The position numbers were made by a program, and so were the translations under genes. From assembly GCF_000429485.1 (NCBI RefSeq), contig NZ_AUBY01000017.1, positions 62,001 to 126,000 on the forward strand: a stretch of 64,000 bases of DNA. Reading direction: 5' to 3'. Within the stretch, counting starts at the first letter, position 1; each line of letters starts with the position of its first letter. The DNA is from Aliagarivorans marinus DSM 23064. Lineage in GTDB: Bacteria; Pseudomonadota; Gammaproteobacteria; Enterobacterales; Celerinatantimonadaceae. Below the pieces are notes generated by a model. The model worked only from the letters and a program-made list of their open reading frames with translations, did not search any database and was not told the DNA's origin. Positions 17,646 to 25,528 of the stretch are shown in pieces.

Positions 17646-17929
17646 TGGCACTACGGATAACCCGCAGCTGTATTGGCTGTAACGCATGTAAACTGGTGTG
17701 CCCGCAAAAAGCGGTGGTGCGCGATGCCCACGGCTATGCCATCAATGCCCATCGCTGTGATGAATGTGCCAGCCAACCCAATCCGCCCCAGTGTGGTGAG
17801 ATCTGCCCGATTGAATGTGCCATCGTCGACAACGAAGGGCGCGCCCTCAATCCATTGGGTAGCCTGACTGGCATTCCTTGTGAGCAAGAACAGGTGATTC
17901 AACTGACGGAGCTGGCAGGCCATGCTTAA
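17645..17929 (+). CDS. fdxN: nifB-associated 2[4Fe-4S] ferredoxin
   Basis: 94-residue ferredoxin with two cluster motifs: CIGCNACKLVCP near the N-terminus and CDECAS ... CGEICPIEC, the second with the extended spacing typical of ferredoxins encoded next to nifB (FdxN type). Such proteins donate electrons in NifB-co synthesis. ATG 17645 overlaps the nifB stop, with AAGGAG about ten bases upstream; the frame is open nine bases further but without a better start. The symbol is by position and type, not by direct comparison. Confidence 0.88.
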   Translation: MALRITRSCIGCNACKLVCPQKAVVRDAHGYAINAHRCDECASQPNPPQCGEICPIECAIVDNEGRALNPLGSLTGIPCEQEQVIQLTELAGHA

Positions 17930-18578
17930 CTCACTTAACGATGAAGCGGATCCGCGCGCCAGCGGCGAGGTGATTCCACTTCACTCCGCTCAGTCTGCTA
18001 GCTCTCCGGCTAATAGTGCTCAGACTGAAGGCGCGCCAGAGCCACAGCAGTGGTTTCGCCAGATTGTCGCCGCCCAGCTACAAGGGCAGGCGGCATTGCC
18101 CTATGGTGTCGGGCTCAGTGATGGCGACTATCAACAGCTACTCGACTGGCTAGCCGTGCCCGAACTCAGCGAACTCAATCTGCAGTGGCAAGCCAGCTCT
18201 TCGGCCGGCCAGCGCGCTGAGCTGTATCAGCAGATGTGCCAATTAAAAGCCGATGAACTACAGAGCTTACGCGCCTTGCTGCTTGAGCATTGTCGTGACC
18301 ATCAGGACCCGGCCAACCACTGGATGTTGGAAATTATCGTACACGCCTGCATGGCACCCTCGCACCTTTGGAGTAGCTTGGGCTTGAGCACGCGAGCCGA
18401 GCTCGGTGTGTTACTGCACCATTACTTTCCGGAGCTTGCCGCGGCCAATACCCAGCGTATGCGCTGGAAGCGTTTTTTCTATCGGCAGCTTTGCCAAAAT
18501 GGGGGCGACTATGTCTGCCGGGCACCAAGCTGCGGCGAATGCAGCTCTTTTAGCGAGTGTTTTGCGCCGGAAGATTGA
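17922..18578 (+). CDS. nifQ: Molybdenum-processing protein NifQ
   Basis: NifQ carries a Mo-Fe-S cluster and supplies molybdenum for FeMo-co assembly. The hallmark C-x4-C-x2-C-x5-C motif is at the extreme C-terminus (CRAPSCGECSSFSEC), and the preceding segment HLWSSLGLSTRAELGVLL with RMRWKRFFYRQLC is the family signature. The first ~40 residues are low-complexity Ser/Ala/Glu and not conserved, so the true start could be later. It overlaps the ferredoxin gene by eight bases. In A. vinelandii the same order includes nifO between the ferredoxin and nifQ; nifO is absent here. Confidence 0.93.
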   Translation: MLNSLNDEADPRASGEVIPLHSAQSASSPANSAQTEGAPEPQQWFRQIVAAQLQGQAALPYGVGLSDGDYQQLLDWLAVPELSELNLQWQASSSAGQRAELYQQMCQLKADELQSLRALLLEHCRDHQDPANHWMLEIIVHACMAPSHLWSSLGLSTRAELGVLLHHYFPELAAANTQRMRWKRFFYRQLCQNGGDYVCRAPSCGECSSFSECFAPED

Positions 18579-18732
18579 GTAACAAATGTTGTGTAGAAGT
18601 GCTTTACCAATAAGTAAATTAATACACTAAGGCAACAAACGGTCGCGCGTATTTATCACTGCTGCAACGCCGTTGGTGGTGTTATCATCGCTCAGATCAA
18701 TTTTTGCCGGAATAATGCATTGCTAAATATAT

Positions 18733-18761
18733 CTGTAGCAATTCATTAATCTAACTGTAAT
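18733..18761 (+). promoter_or_regulatory. Pho-box-like direct repeats upstream of phosphoesterase lipoprotein
   Basis: Three 7-base units separated by four bases, CTGTAGC-N4-CATTAAT-N4-CTGTAAT, follow the 11-bp PhoB repeat pattern; the outer units fit CTGTMAT well and the middle one 5 of 7 against CTGTAAT. They end 46 bases before the start codon. Confidence 0.5.
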
Positions 18762-18806
18762 TTTTCCTTCCTAGATTGCACCTCGCTTAATTTTCGAGGA
18801 GTAATC

Positions 18807-20879
18807 ATGCATTTTAAAATCAGCGCCCTTGCGCTTGCCAGCGCAGCTTTACTAAGTGGTTGTGGCAGTTCTTCTTCCAGCGATGACGGTGATCGTGGTG
18901 GACTAAAAGACCCAGTTAGCATCGCATTTATGTCGGATATTCACTTCCATGATGTGTATGCTGATTTTTCTACCGAGGGCGGAAACCAAGCCTTTGAAGG
19001 GCTGGTGAGCTACGAAGGCAACCCCAATGCGACCATTCGTACTATGGGCGCTCAGCTCGGCTCAACCCGATTATTCAACGAGAACTACTTCGCTTTGCGC
19101 GCTGCGCTAGACGATCTGGCTGAACGCGGCGTGAAGCTGGTAGCGATGCCGGGGGATTTCAGTGATGACGGCCAGCCGGTACACCTGCGCGGCATGGATA
19201 AGATGCTGCAAGAATACACCGACAAGTACGGAATGGAGTTCTTCGCAGCGCCGGGTAACCATGACCCGGTTCGTCCTTTCGATCACGAAGCCGGTAAAAG
19301 TGACTACCTAGGCGCGGACTATCAGAATCAAAATATCCGCAGTTTGGGTCACGGTGACTGCCTGAGTGGAAATGAGAACACTATCTGTACTCATGAGGTT
19401 ATCCACCAAGGTATGGGCAATGTGATGACTGACATGGGCGCCCACGGCTTCTTCCCGAAACAAGAGTATGCCTACTTCGAGACGCCATTTACCAGCGAGG
19501 CGCTACGCGACGACTATAGCTTTGATTTGGCTAAAGAAGAGGCTGCGCTGGCTAACCGTCAGCATGAGATCTGCGCAGACGGTACCGGTGGTGATTACAA
19601 TACCGCTAACGATCGCGGTGTGTGCTCTATGCAGTTTGATGCCAGTTACTTAGTTGAGCCAATCGAAGGCCTTTGGGTGCTAAGCCTCGACTCAACCGTG
19701 TTCTTACCGAACGACTCTGCGGCGGTAAACCCAGAGGATTCGGGATCTTACAGCGGTGCTCAAAACAAAGGTTGGGACCACGTATTCAGCCACAAAGAGT
19801 ACTTGGTTGACTGGATGCAAGATGTCGTTATTCGCGCTGAGGAGCAAGGCAAGAAACTGGTGACCTTTAGCCACTACCCAATGGATGATTTCTACGGCGG
19901 CGCGTATGAGGTGGCAGAAGACTACTTTGAAAGCGTTGAAACCAACTTCCTGCAACATCACCGCCTACCTAGCAATAGCATCAGCGAGCAGCTTGCGGCT
20001 ATGGGCATCAAGCTGCACGTGGGTGGACACATGCACTACAACACTACCTCCACGGTAAGCAGCGAAGGCAACACCTTGGTGAATATCCAGGCGCCATCGC
20101 TAGCGGCTTATGTGCCAGCTTACAAACTGGTGACGCTGGATAACAGCGACATTATCGAGGTGGAAACCGTGGTAATGGATGATGTGCGCGATTTTGATCA
20201 ACTGTTTGAGCACTATCGCTTGGAGAAGGCCGCTGGTGCGACTTGGAACGAGCGTGTACTAAGTTCTCGCTCTTACGTTGAGATGAATGATTACCACATC
20301 ATGGGGCTGGCTGAGGGCTGGGCCAGTCGCTGGCCGGGTGAGACGAAGCACATGATCGAGCATATCAACGGTCGTCAGATGATGATCTTGTCGCAACTGG
20401 AGACGGATATCACCACCTGTGAGCTGGCTTCAGTTATTGATCTGCCAAATACTGATGCTTGTGCTTTTAACAGCAACATCGGTGATACCTTCCGCCAAGA
20501 TTGGGCGAATGCCACCTTGAAAGCCGAAGCTCTCGCGCTTGAGAATGGCATGCACTTGCGTGACTTTGTATGGAGCGGCATGGATTTGCTGACCGACTTC
20601 TATCGCTTGCGTAACGCCGACGAGCTGGCCATCAAGGTTGGGCAACTCACCGAAGAGAGTGTAGCGCAATACGCGCTGGTATCGGGCGCGCTGCGCGATA
20701 TGGATGTCAGCGTACTGGAAGATAACCACAACCACCCAGTGGGCGAGGTGTTCAAGGAGCAGTTCGGTGTGATCTTCACCATCTTGGAAATGCTCTACAA
20801 CCGTGCACCATCGGATAACTTCCTGATCGACACGCGCAGCGGTGATGTGATGGATATGAGCGGTAACGTGTATCGTTAG
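18807..20879 (+). CDS. Calcineurin-like metallophosphoesterase lipoprotein
   Basis: Large (690 residues) envelope-anchored metallophosphoesterase. Lipoprotein signal ends at LLSGC (Cys 19) followed by a Ser/Asp-rich linker. The metallophosphatase signature is complete: MSDIHFHD (~42-49), GDFSDDG (~117), GNHDP (~150), FSHYP and GGHMHYN (~406-412), which together bind two metal ions. Long insertions between motifs and a ~270-residue C-terminal part have no family I recognise. Substrate unknown; phosphate scavenging is suggested by the upstream Pho-box-like repeats and the second phosphatase lipoprotein 11 kb away. RBS is CGAGGAG before ATG. Own terminator downstream. Confidence 0.85.
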   Translation: MHFKISALALASAALLSGCGSSSSSDDGDRGGLKDPVSIAFMSDIHFHDVYADFSTEGGNQAFEGLVSYEGNPNATIRTMGAQLGSTRLFNENYFALRAALDDLAERGVKLVAMPGDFSDDGQPVHLRGMDKMLQEYTDKYGMEFFAAPGNHDPVRPFDHEAGKSDYLGADYQNQNIRSLGHGDCLSGNENTICTHEVIHQGMGNVMTDMGAHGFFPKQEYAYFETPFTSEALRDDYSFDLAKEEAALANRQHEICADGTGGDYNTANDRGVCSMQFDASYLVEPIEGLWVLSLDSTVFLPNDSAAVNPEDSGSYSGAQNKGWDHVFSHKEYLVDWMQDVVIRAEEQGKKLVTFSHYPMDDFYGGAYEVAEDYFESVETNFLQHHRLPSNSISEQLAAMGIKLHVGGHMHYNTTSTVSSEGNTLVNIQAPSLAAYVPAYKLVTLDNSDIIEVETVVMDDVRDFDQLFEHYRLEKAAGATWNERVLSSRSYVEMNDYHIMGLAEGWASRWPGETKHMIEHINGRQMMILSQLETDITTCELASVIDLPNTDACAFNSNIGDTFRQDWANATLKAEALALENGMHLRDFVWSGMDLLTDFYRLRNADELAIKVGQLTEESVAQYALVSGALRDMDVSVLEDNHNHPVGEVFKEQFGVIFTILEMLYNRAPSDNFLIDTRSGDVMDMSGNVYR

Positions 20880-20932
20880 ATAGATGCTAAACAGAGTTCT
20901 GCTTATTAGTAGAATCTAATGTTCGTGAAATC

Positions 20933-20965
20933 TAAGCCCTCGCAACCCTGTGAGGGCTTTTTCGT
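20933..20965 (+). terminator. Rho-independent terminator of the phosphoesterase gene
   Basis: AAGCCCTCGCA pairs with TGTGAGGGCTT around a short loop, followed by TTTTTCG. The remaining bases to 21189 (~220, AT-rich) carry the promoter of the next gene; no coding sequence seen there. Confidence 0.8.
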
Positions 20966-21189
20966 TACAGCTCTTTTAGCCTATTAATTAATAAAAAAGT
21001 AGTTATGTCAGGCTAACAAACTGATTAAAAAAGGTTCTCTTTAATGTCTTTACACTCATTAAGGCGCTTTGCGAAGCATGGTTTCATTTAACTCGCTGAA
21101 AACGCAGGTTTGCAGCGCCACGGCGGTTAAGACTTGAGCCGAATGGACTATATCTTTAGTAGAGTGAAATTTAGTCAAAGGCAGGTGGC

Positions 21190-22122
21190 ATGAGTAAGCA
21201 GTATCAAGTATTAGCCGTAGTCATCAGTTTGTTTTTGTTGTTTCCCCCATCCGCGTACTCTGCCAAGTCCGATGATGCAACGCTAGTTTTGGGAGTCATT
21301 AGCACTAACCCAAAGAAAGCGGTAAAACGCACAACCCCTTTCGCAAAATATCTGGTATCGCAGCTACAAGACCATGGCGTTACTCAGTCCAAAGTGATGG
21401 TAGCGACTAACCTGGAGCAAATGGTTCGCTGGATGAAAGCGGGCAAAGTCGACATGGTGTCCGATACAGTGTTCTCTGCGGTGACTCTGGTCAACGAAGC
21501 TGGCGCTGAGCTGCTGGCGCGTCGCTGGAAAAGTGGGGTGGCGGAATACAGTAGCGTGTTCTTCTCAAGGCAAGACAGCGAGATTCAGTCGTTCGATCAA
21601 CTACTTGGCAAGACGGTGGTATTTGAAGACCGCTATTCAACCAGTGCCTATTTTGTCCCCGTTATCATGTTACTAGAGCAAGGTTTCACCCTGTATGAGC
21701 AGGCCTCATTGCGTGATATGCCACCTGCTGATTCGATTGGCTATGTGTTTGTTGACGAAATTTCCTCGTCCAGCGGTGAGGTGAACATGTCGGCGTGGGT
21801 GTTTAATGGGCAAGCTGCTGCTGCAGCATTTAGTAACCTGGACTGGGAAAAAGAGATCCCACCGGCAATGCGCCAAGAGCTTGAAATCTTCGCTTCCTCT
21901 ATTGCTATTCCCCGCGCACTGCAGGTGGCTCGACCTGGTTTGACGGTCGAGCTTAAACAAGCATTAACCGAGGTAATGCTCTCAGCACACTTGGATGAAC
22001 AAGGGCAAGAAGCGTTGAGTCAATACAAGAAAACCGCCCAGTTTGATGAGCTTGACCAAGCCGTTCAAAACAGTATCGATTGGGTCGAGAAAGCGGCGCC
22101 GTTGTTAGAGCAGCTTTACTAG
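21190..22122 (+). CDS. PhnD-type periplasmic solute-binding protein
   Basis: 310 residues with a cleavable signal peptide (~1-25, hydrophobic core LAVVISLFLLFPPSAYS). The mature part has the PhnD-like binding-protein pattern: LVLGVISTNPKKAVKRTTPFAKYL at the beginning, MVRWMKAGKVDMVSDTVF (~84-101) and LLGKTVVFEDRYSTSAYFVP (~139-158). The family binds phosphate, phosphite or phosphonates for ABC importers, but no permease or ATPase is nearby. Instead the next gene, 36 bases downstream on the same strand, is a membrane c-di-GMP enzyme with a periplasmic domain. I infer a sensory role (ligand-loaded binding protein controlling the enzyme), analogous to NspS-MbaA, rather than transport. Confidence 0.75.
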   Translation: MSKQYQVLAVVISLFLLFPPSAYSAKSDDATLVLGVISTNPKKAVKRTTPFAKYLVSQLQDHGVTQSKVMVATNLEQMVRWMKAGKVDMVSDTVFSAVTLVNEAGAELLARRWKSGVAEYSSVFFSRQDSEIQSFDQLLGKTVVFEDRYSTSAYFVPVIMLLEQGFTLYEQASLRDMPPADSIGYVFVDEISSSSGEVNMSAWVFNGQAAAAAFSNLDWEKEIPPAMRQELEIFASSIAIPRALQVARPGLTVELKQALTEVMLSAHLDEQGQEALSQYKKTAQFDELDQAVQNSIDWVEKAAPLLEQLY

Positions 22123-22158
22123 TCTCATGTGTAAGGCTCGGTAGAAGAGTATCAACTT

Positions 22159-24315
22159 ATGAAGCTAAAAGGGCGGCTAACGGTATACAGCATACTCTCG
22201 TCCTTAGCTGCCTTGATTCTATTACTGATAGTTCAGTTATATATCTTCAAACACCATGCACAACATTTACTTAGTCACTCGAGTAAAGATGTCAGCAGCA
22301 GCCTGATATCTCAGTTGGAGCAACGGGCACATTACACCTTAGGTTACCTTTCAGAAGCACTGATTAACCCCATCTACCTGTTTGATATGGAGGGTATATT
22401 TGACCTTCTTGAGCCAGCACTTAACTCAGAGGAAGTCATTGAGGTGGTTGTGTTCTCAGCTGAGGGAACCATTATTCACAATGGCCAAGAGGTCATGCAG
22501 GCCTACGGTAGTCCATTTGAGCAGCCAGAGATACTGAACACAGTATTGCAGGAACAGCAGCACTACCACCGCCTCGCTGAGAATACTCTTACGGTTGCAG
22601 ACCCGCTCTACATAGGTGATGAGTTGCTGGGCGGCCTGAGCCTAAGCTATTCGCTAAAAACCATTAATCAAGATATCGCCGACACCGCCAATATTATCGC
22701 CCGGATCAACGAAGGCAGTATTCGCGATGCTCTGTTAGGGTCTTTGCTGGCGGTAGTGGTGGTAATGGTGGTCACTGTTGTATTGTCGGCGTGGCTAGCG
22801 AGTGCCTGGAGCCGCCCGATCCTCGCCTTGGTCAAACAAGCCAAATACATAGGGCGAGGAGATTACTCAAGACCCAACTGCGTTAAGCGCAGTGATGAAG
22901 TGGGAGAACTGGCGACCGAGATTAATGCAATGAGCACGAATCTGAAGGAGCGCACCGAGCAAGTCGAGTTCTTGGCCTATCACGATGCGCTCACCGAGCT
23001 ACCCAACCGTTTGCGTTTTATTGAGTTTGTTTCTGGGGTGATTGAGCAAACACAGCACAATATTGCGGTCATCTTCGTCGATCTTGACGAGTTTAAAGCG
23101 GTCAATGATAACTATGGCCACCGAGCGGGGGACCAATTGCTTTGTGAAGTGGCTAAGCGGATTGAACACAACTTACGGGCCAGCGATATGGTCGCATCGG
23201 CGCTCAATATGCGGGATGAAAGCTGCGTGTTGGCGCGAGTGGGAGGCGACGAGTTTCTCTTGTGCATTCCCGACGTGGAAGATGTGCTGCAACTCGATGT
23301 TATCGCCGGACGCATTGTGGATGTACTCACCAAAGGCTTCATCTTGGAAGATAGCAGCGATGAGGTGTTCATCGGCTGTAGTATTGGCATCGCGTTATCG
23401 CCAAATGCTGGCACAAGCGCCGTTGAGCTGATAAAGAATGCCGACATTGCCATGTATGCAGCCAAGAGCGCGGGTAAAGGCACCTATCGCCACTTCAATC
23501 AGCAAATGGGCGATGCGGTTGCCCGCAAAGGGCTGTTGGAGCGAGAGCTTCACAAAGCGCTCAGTGATTGCCAGCAGTTTTCCCTGTTCTATCAGCCCTT
23601 GCTCAGTTTTGAGAGCCAACAAGTGATTGGCGCTGAAGCCTTACTGCGTTGGCAGCACCCGAGTTTAGGTATGGTGCCGACTGATGAGCTAATAGTGATT
23701 GCCGAGGCCACAGGTTTGATCATCCCACTGGGTGAGTGGGTGATTGAGCAGGCGTGCCAGCAGCGGCAGCACTGGGCTAGTCAGGTTGATGATGATTTTT
23801 ATATTGCAATCAACCTATCGGCTAAGCAGCTGAGCCGCGAGCATGCTGCGACAAGCTTTGCTGAAAACTTGGAGCGTTTCGGCCTACAACGTCATTGGTT
23901 GCATGTTGAAGTTACCGAAAACTCCCTGCTAACCGACGAGCAGCGGGTAATGGACAACTTGGTGGAGCTTCGCCATCTGGGGATCCCGGTTTGGTTGGAT
24001 GACTTTGGTACCGGATACTCTTCGCTGAGCTATTTGCGCAAGTTTAAGGTCGATGGCTTGAAGATCGATCGTAGCTTTGTCGCCGACCTATGTGAGGATG
24101 AGGTCGATCGCGCCCTGTGTATTGCCTTGATCCGCTTGGCTGAAAGCCTACAAATAAGCGTGGTGGCAGAGGGGGTTGAGAACATTCAGCAGAGCAACAT
24201 CATGTCTCAAGCGGGCTGCGATATTGCACAAGGCTATTTCTTTTCCCGGCCCATTCCGGCTGAACAGTTTTTGGCGTATTACCGTCAGCCGGGGGTGGAG
24301 AACGTGCGAGGCTAG
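22159..24315 (+). CDS. Membrane GGDEF-EAL c-di-GMP signalling protein
   Basis: 718-residue inner-membrane protein: TM1 ~10-30, periplasmic sensor ~31-190, TM2 ~192-213, HAMP ~214-268, GGDEF ~275-435, EAL ~455-705. The GGDEF motif is intact (VGGDEF), but the RxxD inhibitory site (RASD) is separated from it by 18 residues instead of five, so an insertion of 13 residues disrupts normal I-site geometry. The EAL domain keeps AEALLRW, the DDFGTGYSSLSYL loop, KIDRSF and AEGVE, so phosphodiesterase activity is plausible. Either activity may dominate. It is probably cotranscribed with the preceding PhnD-like protein, which likely supplies the periplasmic signal. Confidence 0.9.
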   Translation: MKLKGRLTVYSILSSLAALILLLIVQLYIFKHHAQHLLSHSSKDVSSSLISQLEQRAHYTLGYLSEALINPIYLFDMEGIFDLLEPALNSEEVIEVVVFSAEGTIIHNGQEVMQAYGSPFEQPEILNTVLQEQQHYHRLAENTLTVADPLYIGDELLGGLSLSYSLKTINQDIADTANIIARINEGSIRDALLGSLLAVVVVMVVTVVLSAWLASAWSRPILALVKQAKYIGRGDYSRPNCVKRSDEVGELATEINAMSTNLKERTEQVEFLAYHDALTELPNRLRFIEFVSGVIEQTQHNIAVIFVDLDEFKAVNDNYGHRAGDQLLCEVAKRIEHNLRASDMVASALNMRDESCVLARVGGDEFLLCIPDVEDVLQLDVIAGRIVDVLTKGFILEDSSDEVFIGCSIGIALSPNAGTSAVELIKNADIAMYAAKSAGKGTYRHFNQQMGDAVARKGLLERELHKALSDCQQFSLFYQPLLSFESQQVIGAEALLRWQHPSLGMVPTDELIVIAEATGLIIPLGEWVIEQACQQRQHWASQVDDDFYIAINLSAKQLSREHAATSFAENLERFGLQRHWLHVEVTENSLLTDEQRVMDNLVELRHLGIPVWLDDFGTGYSSLSYLRKFKVDGLKIDRSFVADLCEDEVDRALCIALIRLAESLQISVVAEGVENIQQSNIMSQAGCDIAQGYFFSRPIPAEQFLAYYRQPGVENVRG

Positions 24316-24318
24316 CGG

Positions 24319-25227
24319 CTAATGCCCCATGGCGTTTAGCAGCTGCATGGTCATCTTCTCGGTAGTGATAAAGCCCCAGCTCCAGTCGCCTTCGTAGCCC
24401 TCAAGTGGATTGAGTTCCATGATCTGCTGCGGGGTTTTTCCTTCATCCAGGTGTTTTTGCACGATCTCGCTAGTCTCCACCAACATGCTGTTGGCGCGCT
24501 GCAGGTCGTCACGCTTGGCTACCGGGCCGTGGCCGGGCACCAAGATGGTGTTGTCATCAGACAGGGCAATGATGGTCTGCTGGGCGGCGATATAGCCTTG
24601 CAGGGTGCCACCGCCATCTAGGTCGATAAACGGAAACAGCCCGTTAAAGAACACGTCGCCGAGGTGGATGATATTGGCGTCTTTAAACACTACTGCGGAG
24701 TCGCCACTGGTGTGGGCGGCGGGCAGGTGGATCATCTCGATATTGTGGCCATTGAGGTGCAGGCCCAAGGACTCGGAGTAGGTGATCATCGGCTGACCGG
24801 TTTGCTCAACCGGGATATTGCCACTGAGCGAGCGGATGCCGTGCTCGGCCAGATAGGCGCCCAGGTTTTCGTGGGAGACGATCTGCGCCCCGGCCTTGCC
24901 GAAGGCTTCGTTGTTGCCGATATGGTCGGCGTGGAAGTGGGTGTTAAGCAAAAAGCGCATTGGCGCGATCTTCATCGATTCCAGGGTTGAGACCAACAGG
25001 GCGAGGTGATCGGGCAGGGCATCGTCGATCATCACACTGCCTTGCTGGCCGTCTAGCACCACGATATTACCGCCGGTGAAGCCGCCCTTACCGGAGAGCA
25101 TGTACAGCTTAGGGGCGAGCTCTTGGACCTCGAAGCTGACCTCGTTGGCGCGCAAAGGCTGGCTTAGCAGTAGCCACAGGCAGCTAATCAATAGGGCAGC
25201 GATCGGTAGTCGTCTGATTCCTTCCAT
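24319..25227 (-). CDS. Secreted metallo-beta-lactamase-fold hydrolase
   Basis: 302 residues with an N-terminal signal peptide (~1-27, LLISCLWLLLSQPLRA). The MBL-fold zinc motif THFHADHIG (~95-103), the HTSGDS histidine (~172), the GDVF aspartate and the PGHGP histidine (~237) form a complete two-metal site. Proteins of this kind include periplasmic SoxH/quinoprotein-associated hydrolases and metallo-beta-lactamase relatives; substrate cannot be assigned and resistance should not be assumed. Convergent with the GGDEF-EAL gene (three bases between stops). RBS AAGGAATA before ATG. Confidence 0.8.
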   Translation of the reverse strand: MEGIRRLPIAALLISCLWLLLSQPLRANEVSFEVQELAPKLYMLSGKGGFTGGNIVVLDGQQGSVMIDDALPDHLALLVSTLESMKIAPMRFLLNTHFHADHIGNNEAFGKAGAQIVSHENLGAYLAEHGIRSLSGNIPVEQTGQPMITYSESLGLHLNGHNIEMIHLPAAHTSGDSAVVFKDANIIHLGDVFFNGLFPFIDLDGGGTLQGYIAAQQTIIALSDDNTILVPGHGPVAKRDDLQRANSMLVETSEIVQKHLDEGKTPQQIMELNPLEGYEGDWSWGFITTEKMTMQLLNAMGH

Positions 25228-25528
25228 GTGTTATTCCTTTTTTGTCGGTGGATGGCTGAGACTGCGCCATGGGTGTTTAGCAAGACTACAGTTAACGCGG
25301 CTAGGGCGATCACTCGCTTAGAGCCGGACAAGCATCTTGAGGTTGCTCGGGTATAACCACCAAGTGTAGGCGATGTGGCCGCGCTTATATCTTAGCGAGC
25401 CGAGACAGCGGTATCGTGGCTGTGGCGTTAGGGGGAGCGGCGTTTGTTGGAAAGGAGCGGCGTTTGTAGGAAAGGGGAGGCGTTGCGCCCGGGCTTGCTG
25501 CCTCAGGCGCAACGGAGTGTGAAAGGAC
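25228..25528. other. Intergenic region with short tandem repeat
   Basis: Separates the MBL hydrolase (its promoter) from the 3' end of the phosphorylase gene. Apart from the 20-bp tandem repeat listed next nothing functional was recognised; a 64-codon open frame on the minus strand has no protein-like features. Confidence 0.4.
25435..25487. repeat. 20-bp tandem repeat, two copies plus a degenerate third
   Basis: GAGCGGCGTTTGTTGGAAAG (25435-25454) is followed directly by a copy with one change (25455-25474) and a degenerate partial third copy beginning GGGAGGCGTTG. Probably a local slippage product. Confidence 0.7.

Noticed and set aside
21190-22122. Phosphonate ABC import system
   Set aside because: No permease or ATPase gene nearby; the partner is a c-di-GMP enzyme.
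24319-25227. Beta-lactam resistance gene
   Set aside because: The MBL fold is shared by many hydrolases; nothing specific to beta-lactamases beyond zinc motifs is visible.
25435-25487. CRISPR-like array
   Set aside because: Copies are directly adjacent without spacers and only two are complete.
25318-25512. 64-codon minus-strand frame
   Set aside because: Its product is Arg/Pro/Gln-rich from the tandem repeat region and has no start signal.
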